Shown piece by piece: positions 53,437 to 62,860 of a stretch of 64,000 nt of DNA (position 1 is the first letter of the stretch; each line of letters starts with the position of its first letter). The notes below the pieces were generated by a model. The model had not been told where the DNA came from. It saw only the letters and a program-made list of their open reading frames with translations, and made no database searches. The stretch comes from Gammaproteobacteria bacterium (GTDB taxonomy: Bacteria; Pseudomonadota; Gammaproteobacteria; Eutrophobiales; Eutrophobiaceae), in contig JAJFKM010000077.1 of NCBI GenBank assembly GCA_021773215.1, positions 1 to 64,000 on the forward strand. The letters are read 5' to 3'. Made by a program: the position numbers and the translations under genes.

Positions 53437-54810
53437 ATGAGAGATAATAAATATACAAGTCACGAATCGTTTGAACACGATAGTATAGATTCACTTGGTT
53501 ATGATTGGGAACGCATTGCTGATCCTAATATTAAATCAAAGTTACCATTTAAAATTTATTTACCAAGGACAACTGACCATGTTGTAAATGCTATAAAAGA
53601 AACATCAAAATTAGATCAAGAACTTCGTGTTCGAAGTAAAGGGCACTCAAGTAACGATCTTGTTCTGAATGAAGATGGAGCAATTTTATGCACTGAAAAA
53701 TTAAATCAAATTATTAATCTAGATCTTGAAAAGATGTATATACGTGTCCAAAGTGGAATAATTTTAGCTGATATCGATGAATACTTAGCTGAATATGAAG
53801 TAGGGCTTCCAATAATAGGTGACCATAACCATATTACAGCTGGTGGTTTTGCATCTGTTGGGGGAATAAGCCCAGCATCTCACAGGTTTGGTTTATTTAT
53901 TGATAATGTGCTTGCTGTCGAATATGTTAATTGGAATGGTGATATTCGATGTTGTGACCGTATAAAAAATATAGAAGAGTTTAACCGAGTTTTGACTGGT
54001 ACAGGACGTCATGGCGTGATTACTGAATTAACGTGTAGAATTGAGCGAGGTAATAAGTTTCAGACTGTTTTATATAATGATCGAAAATTATTTTTTAAAT
54101 CAGAAGCATTTATTTTGGATTCTCAAAAACTAATATCAAACCCGGGGGATTGTCTCTTCGAAAGGGGTGTGTGGATTGATTATCCATTTGGAAAAACAAA
54201 AATTCAAATCGGACAATTTTCAAATTACTATAAAACGGCTCAGAATAAATATACAAGATTCAGAAAAACTATTGCATATGGTTATCTACATATGCTGGGA
54301 AGATGGGCTGGTAGATTACCTAAAGTGATAGACATACTTGTTAAGTATCTTGGTATATTAGGAATAATAATTAGTCCTCGTTATGGATCAGTCAAAGACA
54401 TTGAGAGTTTCACAGATAAAGTTCTTGATTCAACCGTAGGTGATCCTACCCGCATGTTGATTGTATTAGCTCCTGTAGAAAGCTATGCAGAGCTATTTCG
54501 TTCACTGTATGAAATTTGCCTAGATGCACGTAAAAATCATGGTGCAATTTCATTTATTTCATTCTATGTGAAAGCAATAAAATCGGATTACTTGCGTATA
54601 CGAAATGACTCTGGAAAGTTTGCAGAGTTAATGCTTTATCTTGGAGTACGCCCAGAACAAATGACGAACGAAATATTAAATGAGATGGTGAGTAGTATAG
54701 ATGCATTATGTATTAAGCATGAAGCATTAAGATATATGCACACGAAGACTAGTAAAGATAGAGATATATTACAAAAAATAGATCCTAATTATTTGTATAA
54801 ACAAAATTAA
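53437..54810 (+). CDS. VAO-type FAD-linked oxidase
   Basis: A 457-residue flavoprotein with an FAD_binding_4 domain: IYLPRTTDHVVNAIKE, RVRSKGHSSND (a His at the position that is often flavinylated), VQSGIILADIDEYL and HITAGGFASVGGIS. The C-terminal substrate domain is not assignable; class II cholesterol oxidases and sugar-lactone oxidases share this fold. It is the last gene of the four-gene operon, 23 bases after the hydrolase. The substrate is probably the product of the neighbouring enzymes. Confidence 0.82.
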   Translation: MRDNKYTSHESFEHDSIDSLGYDWERIADPNIKSKLPFKIYLPRTTDHVVNAIKETSKLDQELRVRSKGHSSNDLVLNEDGAILCTEKLNQIINLDLEKMYIRVQSGIILADIDEYLAEYEVGLPIIGDHNHITAGGFASVGGISPASHRFGLFIDNVLAVEYVNWNGDIRCCDRIKNIEEFNRVLTGTGRHGVITELTCRIERGNKFQTVLYNDRKLFFKSEAFILDSQKLISNPGDCLFERGVWIDYPFGKTKIQIGQFSNYYKTAQNKYTRFRKTIAYGYLHMLGRWAGRLPKVIDILVKYLGILGIIISPRYGSVKDIESFTDKVLDSTVGDPTRMLIVLAPVESYAELFRSLYEICLDARKNHGAISFISFYVKAIKSDYLRIRNDSGKFAELMLYLGVRPEQMTNEILNEMVSSIDALCIKHEALRYMHTKTSKDRDILQKIDPNYLYKQN

Positions 54811-55080
54811 TTTAAATTATAAGTCTGTTGAATTATGATGATGAAAAAATGATTAAAATAAAATCTATATAATCACTATCACTTGGAAAGAATGATAGTA
54901 GTTTAGTGAAGGTTTTGAAGAGGTATTATGGTCTTTTTGAAATTAAATTATTAGTTATGCTGTAGTTATTTTAGAATTAATCTATAAAATAGACTATTTA
55001 ATTAATGTATTAAATATAATGATTGTAAGTAATGTGCTATTGCAAACTAAAATCTAGTAATTCCCGCGGGTATTTAAGTC

Positions 55081-55356
55081 ATGAAGATAACTATAATATT
55101 AGCAATACTTTTTTTTTCATCTATTTGCATGAGTGATGAGGTCCCAGGATCAGATATATCAACCGTTTATGAGTGGTCAGAAGACTACAAAAAAACACAA
55201 GAGATTTTAAAAAAGAACAGAGATATAAGACAACATAAAATAGAAGAAAGTATGAATGCAGATCCAAAAATGGGCGAATCTGATCCAACATCTGAAATGG
55301 GGTATGGCGATCCTTGTGGACTAATCGTTCTACCCATCTGTGATCCTGGAATATAA
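55081..55356 (+). CDS. small exported protein with C-terminal Cys-containing tail
   Basis: A 91-residue protein with a signal peptide (cleavage near CMS-DE, about residue 18), a charged helical middle (KKTQEILKKNRDIRQHKIEE) and a Gly/Pro/Cys tail (GYGDPCGLIVLPICDPGI). The two tail cysteines could form a disulfide. I do not recognise it. It is 13 bases upstream of another orphan gene in an AT-rich accessory stretch. Confidence 0.58.
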   Translation: MKITIILAILFFSSICMSDEVPGSDISTVYEWSEDYKKTQEILKKNRDIRQHKIEESMNADPKMGESDPTSEMGYGDPCGLIVLPICDPGI

Positions 55357-55369
55357 GTAAATTATCACG

Positions 55370-55909
55370 ATGGATTATGAGAAGCACATTGCTATTTCAA
55401 AAGTATATTTATCATATCTATCAATAATAGCAATTATTGTAGGCGCTGGATTTACATTATTTGAATACAATGGATATAAAGCCGATAAAAAAATAAACTA
55501 TAGTTTAAATATTGTCGCAGACTATACAAACCCTGAAATTATGAAACATAGAACTAAACTTGATGAAGCGTGGGAAATTGGTTATCCAATTTTAATAAAA
55601 AATATAAAAAACTATAAAGATACAAGCAACGCTTATAATAAATTTATATTAGCTCTTGTAAAAGAGGAAAATTTATCTAGGCCAATTGATTATGTCATGG
55701 ATTTTTATGAACGAATTTCTCTATGTGTTAGTGCAGGATTATGCAAAAAAGATGTCATTGATAAATTTTTCTTAAGGAATGGCCAAATATTTTTTAGAAA
55801 ATATTACCCATACGTATGTGATCTCAGAAAAAAATGGAATGACGATACTATTTGGTTAAACGTAGAATTATATTTCAACTCAAAATCTGCAGGTGAAATC
55901 TGTAACTAA
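55370..55909 (+). CDS. unrecognised single-helix membrane protein
   Basis: A 179-residue protein with one N-terminal membrane helix (about 12-32, YLSIIAIIVGAGFTLFEY) and a helical soluble domain of about 145 residues with four cysteines. It follows the small exported protein gene by 13 bases and the two may work together. No family is recognised; base composition is as AT-rich as the rest of the 46-56 kb region. Confidence 0.58.
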   Translation: MDYEKHIAISKVYLSYLSIIAIIVGAGFTLFEYNGYKADKKINYSLNIVADYTNPEIMKHRTKLDEAWEIGYPILIKNIKNYKDTSNAYNKFILALVKEENLSRPIDYVMDFYERISLCVSAGLCKKDVIDKFFLRNGQIFFRKYYPYVCDLRKKWNDDTIWLNVELYFNSKSAGEICN

Positions 55910-56461
55910 GGTACTGTGAAGCCAACTTATATAAATAAGTAATTAAGACTTTAAAACATCCATGATGGGAGTGAGATGAAAAAGATCTTTATAGATTTCA
56001 TTGCCTTTAAAATCAAAATTATTTAATTAAGATATTCTCTAATCGGATAATTTTGATAGGATGACTATTGTGACCTTGATGTCAGATTGCATTATCACAA
56101 TATAATACTACACACATAACCTTGAACAACATTATAAAAACTGAGAAATAAAAGACGATATTACACAACAACAGATCTCGTCAATAAGCCATGAACGTTT
56201 TTCGATATAAAAATTAAACAGCTGCCTAAATATGATAATTAGGGGACAGACCACGATTATCTAGTTCTATGCCATAGAAACTTATCTATGTTTCAGAATC
56301 GTAACCTAGATTAGGAGCCAACCATCTCTCAACTTGTTTTAAATCCATCCCCTTTCTATGCGAATAATCTTCGACTTGGGTCGCTCTTTAATATCCTATC
56401 AACGCGACACTCGCACATCCATGTGCATCGTCTAAGAATGTGAAACAATAATTACGACCAT
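55910..56461. other. AT-rich intergenic region with a metH remnant
   Basis: About 550 bases between the orphan membrane protein gene and the metH stop. The left 370 bases show no convincing gene. The right part holds a second, diverged copy of the metH 3' end (56286-56391), about 70 bases from the intact gene. Confidence 0.6.
56286..56391 (-). pseudogene. diverged duplicate of the metH 3' end
   Basis: On the minus strand this encodes [20 protein letters not shown] and then GYDSET and a stop. It matches the MetH C-terminus at 21 of 26 positions, with weaker similarity for about ten residues further upstream until a stop codon interrupts the frame. Many base differences are synonymous, so the copy comes from a homologous metH under selection rather than a recent duplication. 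It is a remnant, not a gene. Confidence 0.85.
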
Positions 56462-59400
56462 CTAAGTTTCAGGTTCATAACCTAGGTTCGGTGCTAACCA
56501 CCTCTCAACTTGCTTTAAATCCAAGCTCTTTCGATGGGCGTAATTCTGGATTTGATCTCGATTGATCTTTCCTAATCCAAAATATCTTGAATTGGGGTGT
56601 GAAAAGTACCATCCGGATACCGCTGCAGTAGGATACATGGCGAATGACTCGGTAATTTCTATTCCGGTGTTCTCTTCAACTTTTAGCAAGTCCCAAAGCA
56701 AACCTTTTTCAGTATGATCCGGACAAGCTGGATAACCGGGAGCAGGGCGAATGCCTTGATAGGCTTCGCTGATGAGATCTTCATTGCTAAGTACTTCATC
56801 TGAAGCATAACCCCAATACTCTTTTCTTACGCGTTCATGTAAACGTTCGGCAAAGGCTTCGGCGAGACGATCGGCTAGTGCCTTTAGCATTATTGCACTG
56901 TAATCATCATGATCGGCTTCAAAAGCTTTTATTTTATCTTCCATACCAAAACCAGTAGCTACAGCAAACGCACCGAAGTAATCTTCAACGCCGGTTTCTT
57001 TAGGTGCTACAAAATCAGCCAGTGCAAAGTTGGGTTGGCCTGGTGGCTTTTGTGTTTGTTGTCGTAACGAATGAATAGTTGTTAATAATCCTTCACGATC
57101 ATCATCGACATAGACATCAATATCATCATGTCCTATTGAATTAGCAGGGAAGATCCCGAATACGCCTTTTGCTGAAAACCATTTTTCATTGACGATCTTT
57201 TCAAGCATAGCTTTTGCATCTTCAAATAATCGAGTTGCTTCTTCACCGACAACTTCATCGCTTAATATTCTTGGATATTTTCCTGCCAATTCCCATGCAA
57301 TAAAGAACGGCGTCCAGTCGACACCTGCCGCCAACTCTTCTAACGGGTAATCATCCAAGACTGTAATGCCCAGTTGCTTGGGTTTTGTTGGCGTATAGTT
57401 ATCCCAATTAATAGGCGTGCGATTTTCGCGTGCATCTTCAATGCTTAGCCATTTAATCTTCTGTTGTTTGCCCGCATGGCGTTCACGTACCGTGTCGTAC
57501 TCTGTGCTGATCTCTTTAACAAAGTCAGCTTTCATGTCAGCACTGATCAATTTGGTCGAGACACCTACTGCGCGTGATGCATCTTTTACATGCACTACCG
57601 GTTCGTCATAACCCAAATCAATTTTTACGGCGGTGTGTGCGCGTGATGTTGTTGCACCACCAATCATCAAGGGCAATTTAAATTCCTGGCGTTGCATTTC
57701 CTTTGCTACATGTACCATTTCATCGAGAGAGGGGGTGATTAATCCACTCAGACCAATAATATCTGCATTATGTTCTTTCGCGGCATCTAATATTTTTTGT
57801 GCAGGCACCATGACGCCAAGATCAACAACTTCGAAATTGTTGCATTGAAGTACAACGCCGACGATGTTTTTACCGATATCATGCACATCACCTTTCACCG
57901 TCGCCATGATTATTTTACCGTTATTTTTTACTTCTTGATTACCACTATCAATTTTCTCTTGCTCAATATAAGGCAATAGATAAGCAACGGCTTTTTTCAT
58001 GACGCGTGCACTTTTAACAACCTGAGGTAAAAACATTTTGCCAGCACCAAATAAGTCACCAACAACGTTCATGCCATCCATCAAAGGTCCTTCAATAACA
58101 TGCAGTGGTTTATCTGCTTGTTGACGCGCCGCTTCAGTATCTTCTTCGATAAAATCAGCAATGCCTTTAACCAAAGCATGCGTTAGACGTTCTCCAACTG
58201 TGCCTTTACGCCATTCAAGATCGACTTTCTTTTCTTTCGCTGCACCGCCTTTAACTGTTTCAGAAAATTCAACTAGGCGATCAGTAGCATCATCTCGTCG
58301 GTTTAATAAAACATCTTCTATGTATACCAATAATTCTTTTGGGATCTCATCATAGATACCGAGTTGACCAGCATTAACAATCGCCATGTCCATGCCAGAC
58401 TGAATGCCGTGATAGAGGAAAGAAGCATGCATTGCTTCACGCACTGGGTTATTTCCTCGGAATGAAAATGAAACGTTACTTAGCCCACCACTGACTAATG
58501 CATGGGGCAGGTGCTCTTTGATTAAACGTGTAGCTTCAAAGAAAGAGACAGCGTAATTATTGTGTTCTTCCATCCCTGTCGCGACAGTCAGGATGTTTGG
58601 ATCAAAGATGATGTCTTCAGGAGCAAAACCAACTTTGTCGACCAATATGTCATAAGAACGTTTACAAAGATCATAACGACGTTCTGTCGTGTCGGCTTGG
58701 CCTGACTCATCGAAGGCCATGACAACGACAGCAGCGCCGTAACGTCTGACTAGTTTTGCATGTTCAATAAATTTTTCTTCGCCTTCTTTCAGGCTGATCG
58801 AATTAACAACGCATTTTCCCTGGACACAACGCAGACCTGACTCGATGACTGTCCATTTGGATGAGTCGATCATGATAGGGACGCGACAGATATCTGGTTC
58901 AGATGCGATCAATTTCAGGAATTCAGCCATTAATAACTCGGATTCGAGCATGCCTTCATCCATACAGATATCGATTATCTGTGCACCGTTTTCGACCTGT
59001 TGGCGTGCTACTTCAAGTGCCGCATCCAGATCCTCATCTTCTTTGATCAATTTCAGGAACCTAGGCGAGCCCGCAACGTTGGTACGCTCACCGACATTCA
59101 CGAAATTCACCTCTGGGGTGATATTGAAGGGTTCCAGACCACTGAGTCTCTGATAGATAGGTAAATCAGGTAATTGTCTTGGAGTAATGCCATTTACCGC
59201 ATTAGCCATGGCCTTAATATGGCCAGGAGAAGTACCACAACAGCCACCGACTATATTCAATAAACCTGATTCAGCCCATTCCTTTATATGATCTGACATA
59301 GGATCGGCATCTAGGTCATATTCGCCGAATTCATTGGGTAATCCAGCATTCGGATGAGCGCTAATATAGCACTGCGAAAAGCTAGAAAGTTCATCAATAT

Positions 59401-60166
59401 ATTGACGTAAGTCATTGGGACCTAAGGCACAATTCAATCCTACTGAAAGTGGATTCGAATGTCTGACTGAGTTCCAGAAGGCCTCTGTAGTTTGACCTGT
59501 CAGAGTACGTCCAGAGGCATCGGTAATCGTCCCTGAGATCATAATTGGTCGATTTATGTCGTGATCTTCGTAAAACTGATCGATAGCAAATAATGCCGCC
59601 TTGGCATTCAGTGTATCGAAAATGGTTTCGACTAGGATCAGATCTGAACCACCATCGATTAACCCGCGTAATGCCTCGGTATAGGACTCGACCAGTTCCA
59701 TATAGGTCACATTTCGATAACCAGGATTGTTTACATCGGGTGAAATCGAACAGGTACGGTTTGTTGGGCCAAGGACACCAGCGACAAACTTCAAACCACC
59801 GGTCTTTTCTTCAAATTCATCGGCAACAATACGGGCTAGGGCAGCGCCTTCTTTATTTAGCTCGTATACCAGATCTTCCATCTGGTAATCGGCCATCGCT
59901 ATAGAAGTCGAATTAAAGGTATTCGTCTCAACAATATCGGCACCCGCATCAAAATAGGCGCCATGAATGGCCTTAATGATGTCGGGACGGGTTAATGATA
60001 AGAGGTCATTATTGCCCTTTACGTCGCAAGGGTGTTCACTGAACCGTTCACCACGATAATCGTCTTCTTCCAGCTTATAGGACTGGATCATCGTCCCCAT
60101 AGCACCATCCAGCACAAGGATGCGCTCTGCCATGAGTTGCTTAATTTGTTCTGTTTTGTCCGTCAT
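56462..60166 (-). CDS. metH: cobalamin-dependent methionine synthase
   Basis: A 1234-residue enzyme that moves a methyl group from methyltetrahydrofolate via cobalamin to homocysteine. Domains in order: the homocysteine-binding barrel with zinc cysteines ([17 protein letters not shown]), the folate-binding barrel ([13 protein letters not shown]), the B12 cap and Rossmann domain with [10 protein letters not shown], and the SAM-binding reactivation domain ending [13 protein letters not shown]. The start at 60166 ([21 protein letters not shown]) matches the E. coli N-terminus; an ATG at 60223 is the alternative. An SAH riboswitch precedes it. Confidence 0.96.
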   Translation of the reverse strand: MTDKTEQIKQLMAERILVLDGAMGTMIQSYKLEEDDYRGERFSEHPCDVKGNNDLLSLTRPDIIKAIHGAYFDAGADIVETNTFNSTSIAMADYQMEDLVYELNKEGAALARIVADEFEEKTGGLKFVAGVLGPTNRTCSISPDVNNPGYRNVTYMELVESYTEALRGLIDGGSDLILVETIFDTLNAKAALFAIDQFYEDHDINRPIMISGTITDASGRTLTGQTTEAFWNSVRHSNPLSVGLNCALGPNDLRQYIDELSSFSQCYISAHPNAGLPNEFGEYDLDADPMSDHIKEWAESGLLNIVGGCCGTSPGHIKAMANAVNGITPRQLPDLPIYQRLSGLEPFNITPEVNFVNVGERTNVAGSPRFLKLIKEDEDLDAALEVARQQVENGAQIIDICMDEGMLESELLMAEFLKLIASEPDICRVPIMIDSSKWTVIESGLRCVQGKCVVNSISLKEGEEKFIEHAKLVRRYGAAVVVMAFDESGQADTTERRYDLCKRSYDILVDKVGFAPEDIIFDPNILTVATGMEEHNNYAVSFFEATRLIKEHLPHALVSGGLSNVSFSFRGNNPVREAMHASFLYHGIQSGMDMAIVNAGQLGIYDEIPKELLVYIEDVLLNRRDDATDRLVEFSETVKGGAAKEKKVDLEWRKGTVGERLTHALVKGIADFIEEDTEAARQQADKPLHVIEGPLMDGMNVVGDLFGAGKMFLPQVVKSARVMKKAVAYLLPYIEQEKIDSGNQEVKNNGKIIMATVKGDVHDIGKNIVGVVLQCNNFEVVDLGVMVPAQKILDAAKEHNADIIGLSGLITPSLDEMVHVAKEMQRQEFKLPLMIGGATTSRAHTAVKIDLGYDEPVVHVKDASRAVGVSTKLISADMKADFVKEISTEYDTVRERHAGKQQKIKWLSIEDARENRTPINWDNYTPTKPKQLGITVLDDYPLEELAAGVDWTPFFIAWELAGKYPRILSDEVVGEEATRLFEDAKAMLEKIVNEKWFSAKGVFGIFPANSIGHDDIDVYVDDDREGLLTTIHSLRQQTQKPPGQPNFALADFVAPKETGVEDYFGAFAVATGFGMEDKIKAFEADHDDYSAIMLKALADRLAEAFAERLHERVRKEYWGYASDEVLSNEDLISEAYQGIRPAPGYPACPDHTEKGLLWDLLKVEENTGIEITESFAMYPTAAVSGWYFSHPNSRYFGLGKINRDQIQNYAHRKSLDLKQVERWLAPNLGYEPET

Positions 60167-60241
60167 TTCGCTTATTTTCTTCTCTGTAATTAAACGATTG
60201 ACGAATTCTTGATGTGCCGTCATCTCGCTTAGGTTCAACAT

Positions 60242-60316
60242 TAAGCGAGCGCGGTTTTTTAGAGCTACGTCTGAGCCTGGCAACAGTGTTGACTGTCGTC
60301 GCAGCGCTCCTCAGAA
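60242..60316 (-). promoter_or_regulatory. SAH riboswitch of metH
   Basis: On the minus strand all conserved parts are visible: CTGAGGAGCGCTGCGA, a variable hairpin (ACAGT/ACTGT), CCAGGCTCAG and a downstream GCGCTC. P1 forms as CTGAG/CTCAG and the pseudoknot as GAGCGC/GCGCTC. It senses S-adenosylhomocysteine and should raise metH expression when SAH accumulates. Its 3' end continues into CTCGCTTA, which can instead pair with TAAGCGAG at 60224-60231 just before an ATG. Confidence 0.93.
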
Positions 60317-60334
60317 CGTATTTTGAGGCTGCGA

Positions 60335-60363
60335 ATTATAGACTAAGGCACTTATTAATCCAA
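60335..60363 (-). promoter_or_regulatory. sigma-70 promoter of metH
   Basis: On the minus strand, TTGGAT (60358-60363) and a perfect TATAAT (60335-60340) are separated by 17 bases. Transcription would start near 60328, a dozen bases before the SAH riboswitch, as expected for a leader-controlled gene. Confidence 0.75.
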
Positions 60364-60390
60364 GAATTGCAGCTTAGTTTTGCTAATTAC

Positions 60391-60654
60391 TTACTCGACT
60401 ATGGTGTGTGCCGTTTTGGGACGAATGACAAACCAAGCGATATAACCAATAGGCCAAGCCAATAAAGCCCAGGTCATGCCTTTTGTGAGTGCCAATGCGG
60501 CTGCGATAACGAATATTAGTGGCAATATTGCCCCTTTTATCCCCATATCACGCGTGGCCGAATCACCATATATCCAAAGGATGCTACACACATAGACAGA
60601 GCATAGGATGATAAAGATAAATACTTCTGTTGCGTTACTGAATGAAAAAGACAC
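60391..60654 (-). CDS. small membrane protein next to the OFA transporter
   Basis: An 87-residue protein with three predicted membrane helices (about 10-28, 39-57, 63-78). Similar small proteins occur directly downstream of OFA-family MFS carriers and are regarded as small subunits. Here the gene starts ten bases after the transporter stop. Function is inferred from position only. Confidence 0.72.
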   Translation of the reverse strand: MSFSFSNATEVFIFIILCSVYVCSILWIYGDSATRDMGIKGAILPLIFVIAAALALTKGMTWALLAWPIGYIAWFVIRPKTAHTIVE

Positions 60655-60664
60655 TGTATTTCTC

Positions 60665-62353
60665 CTAATCTTTCATGTGATGTTTGGGATTCACCGGCCG
60701 CATCGTCGCATTGGCTATCAGTGCAACAAATAAGATTGCTGCCATCAAATACATCGTTGTATTGTAGAGACTTGATGTTGGATCGACTGTTCCCGCCGGC
60801 GCTATCTCCATCAATTTACTGATAGTCACCGTTTTTGCAGCAACTAATTGATCTAATTGTTCTATACCAGCACCGAATGTAGCCTGAAAGTCAGCTGGGC
60901 TTATTTTTGTTATTAGGTCATTTATAGCATCCTTAACCGATATTTCCCTAAGTGATGTAATGGCTAGAGGACCAAAAACGCCCGCGCTAGCCCAAGCAGT
61001 AAGGAGTCGTCCATGTATACCGCCAACAAACTTGGTGCCGAAGATATCTGCTAAATAAGCAGGAATAGTGGCGAAACCACCGCCGTACATGGTGAAAATA
61101 ATCATCGTTGCTGCGTAGAAATAAACTAGCCAGACAACTGAAGGGTCAATACTGGCTTGATGCGCGGTGTATGGAATAGAGCAATATAAAATAATGCCTA
61201 GAGTGAAAAAGATCCAATAGGTATTACGTCTCCCTAAATAATCAGAGGCGCTCGCCCATACAATTCGACCACACATATTAAAGACACTAATCATAAGGAC
61301 GTAGGTTGATGCGAAGCCAAAATCGACAATATCGGGAAGGTTACTACCAAAAATTTCATTAATCATGGTCTTGGCTACAGCTAATACACCAATACCCGCT
61401 GTTACGTTAAAACAGAGCACAACCCAGAGTTGGTAAAACTGAGGAGTTTTAAGCGCTTCATCGATATGTACGCTATGTTGTGAAACCATTGCATGTTGTT
61501 CATCTTCCGGTGGTGGTTCCCATCCAGCGGGTTTCCAACCTTCACTAGGCACACGGTATCCAAATGCTGCACACATCATAATGACGAAATAGATAGCGCC
61601 TAATGTAAAAAAGGCCTCTGCAACACCCACTGTGCCGGTTCCAACCACATAAACACCTGCATCTCCCGGCACAAGCATATTGGCAATATCATTCGCCCCA
61701 ACAATGACGACCTCTTGTAGGTTGCCGGCGATTTCAGCCAAGCGCCGACCTGATTCATCTGTTGTAAGGGTGACACTTTCAACTGACCCTAGATAATCAG
61801 GTGCTTTATAAAATATCTTAATAAACGGTTCTATCATGAATTTTGCGATCATCGCGCCACCGCCAAAGCCCATAATGGCTATACCCGTTGCCATACCACG
61901 TCTATCTGGAAACCAGCGTATCAGTGTACTAACTGGCGAGACATAACCGAGTCCTAATCCACAACCACCAATAACGCCATAGCCGAGATAAAGTAACCAG
62001 AGTTGTCCCGTCAGTATACCGATGCCTCCGATCATAAAACCGCCACCCCAACAACATGCGGCAACGGTGCCGACCATACGCGGACCAACTTTTTCCAGCC
62101 ATTTGCCTGCAACTGCGGCGGATAAACCAAGAAAGACAATAGCGACAGTGAATACCCAAACTACACTTTTAAGTGTCCAATCATCCGCTGCACTGGTGAC
62201 AACACCGAGACGTTTAATAAGAGAGGGGTTAAATAGGCTCCAGGCATAAACGGAGCCGATACAAAGATGGATTCCTAAAGCAGCAGGGGCGATTAACCAG
62301 CGGTTAAAGCCTTCTTTGGCTACGATGTGTTGTTTAGACAAAATATCAAGCAT
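60665..62353 (-). CDS. OFA-family MFS transporter (oxalate/formate antiporter type)
   Basis: A 562-residue MFS carrier with twelve expected helices. Family features include NRWLIAPAALGIHLCIGSVYAWSLF at the N-terminus, FPDRRGMATGIAIMGFGGGA and WASASDYLGRR in the second half. A large insert of about 110 residues sits between helices 6 and 7 and is longer than in classic OxlT. The substrate is a small monocarboxylate or dicarboxylate; oxalate is not established. It is paired with a small membrane protein gene. Confidence 0.85.
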   Translation of the reverse strand: MLDILSKQHIVAKEGFNRWLIAPAALGIHLCIGSVYAWSLFNPSLIKRLGVVTSAADDWTLKSVVWVFTVAIVFLGLSAAVAGKWLEKVGPRMVGTVAACCWGGGFMIGGIGILTGQLWLLYLGYGVIGGCGLGLGYVSPVSTLIRWFPDRRGMATGIAIMGFGGGAMIAKFMIEPFIKIFYKAPDYLGSVESVTLTTDESGRRLAEIAGNLQEVVIVGANDIANMLVPGDAGVYVVGTGTVGVAEAFFTLGAIYFVIMMCAAFGYRVPSEGWKPAGWEPPPEDEQHAMVSQHSVHIDEALKTPQFYQLWVVLCFNVTAGIGVLAVAKTMINEIFGSNLPDIVDFGFASTYVLMISVFNMCGRIVWASASDYLGRRNTYWIFFTLGIILYCSIPYTAHQASIDPSVVWLVYFYAATMIIFTMYGGGFATIPAYLADIFGTKFVGGIHGRLLTAWASAGVFGPLAITSLREISVKDAINDLITKISPADFQATFGAGIEQLDQLVAAKTVTISKLMEIAPAGTVDPTSSLYNTTMYLMAAILFVALIANATMRPVNPKHHMKD

Positions 62354-62478
62354 GTAGTGATAACTCCCCGTCAGAATTCATATGTGTTTACACAGTTTAT
62401 TTTTTTAACACATATAGGCAGACTTTTATTTTAATTTATTTTTGTGCCATGTTTTGTGAAACATTGAAAAAGTTTAAT

Positions 62479-62506
62479 TTGACTAACACAGGATAGTCAG
62501 TATCCT
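62479..62506 (+). promoter_or_regulatory. candidate btuB promoter
   Basis: TTGACT (62479-62484) and TATCCT (62501-62506) are separated by 16 bases, just before the cobalamin riboswitch. The -10 region also forms a dyad, AGGATA-GTCAG-TATCCT. It is a reasonable sigma-70 promoter but unproven. Confidence 0.45.
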
Positions 62507-62518
62507 GCGCGATTGAAA

Positions 62519-62722
62519 GTATTAGGTGCCAACTGTGTAAGAACAGTTGTATTAAACGGGAAGTCGGTGCGTATTTTAAACAATTCCGACGCTGCCCCCG
62601 CAACGGTAGACGAGTTAAAGTTTATTCATTAAGTCACTGTGTCGTAAGTCTAAAAACGATATGGGAAGGCGAATAAATAAATGCAATGCATTGCTCGTAA
62701 GCCCGGAGACCGGCCTGATATT
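62519..62722 (+). promoter_or_regulatory. cobalamin (B12) riboswitch
   Basis: Characteristic blocks appear in order: AGGTGCC, AACGGGAAGTCGGTGCG, CGACGCTGCCCCCGCAACGGTA, ATGGGAAGGC and the B12-box region AAGCCCGGAGACCGGCC near 62699-62716. The downstream stretch to the btuB start (62723-62860) contains GC-rich inverted segments that would act as expression platform. It should repress btuB when cobalamin is plentiful. Confidence 0.95.
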
Positions 62723-62860
62723 TATTAAACCACGCTGCGGGCGGCTGTGAAGGCTATCACTATGGATACAGAGTTCTCTGTAGTCATCATATTAGCTCTT
62801 AGTTGCTCCCAGCATAAATACAATCAATTGGTGCGGCGGGCATCACGGGAGTTTTATCTA

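Noticed and set aside
55962-56025. A 16-codon frame (MKKIFIDFIAFKIKII) with a GGGAGTGAG upstream
   Set aside because: Too short to support in AT-rich DNA without conservation or context.
58845-59904. Open frames of about 100 codons on the plus strand within metH (58845-59153, 59593-59904)
   Set aside because: They are antisense to conserved MetH barrels and have no ribosome-binding site or recognisable product.
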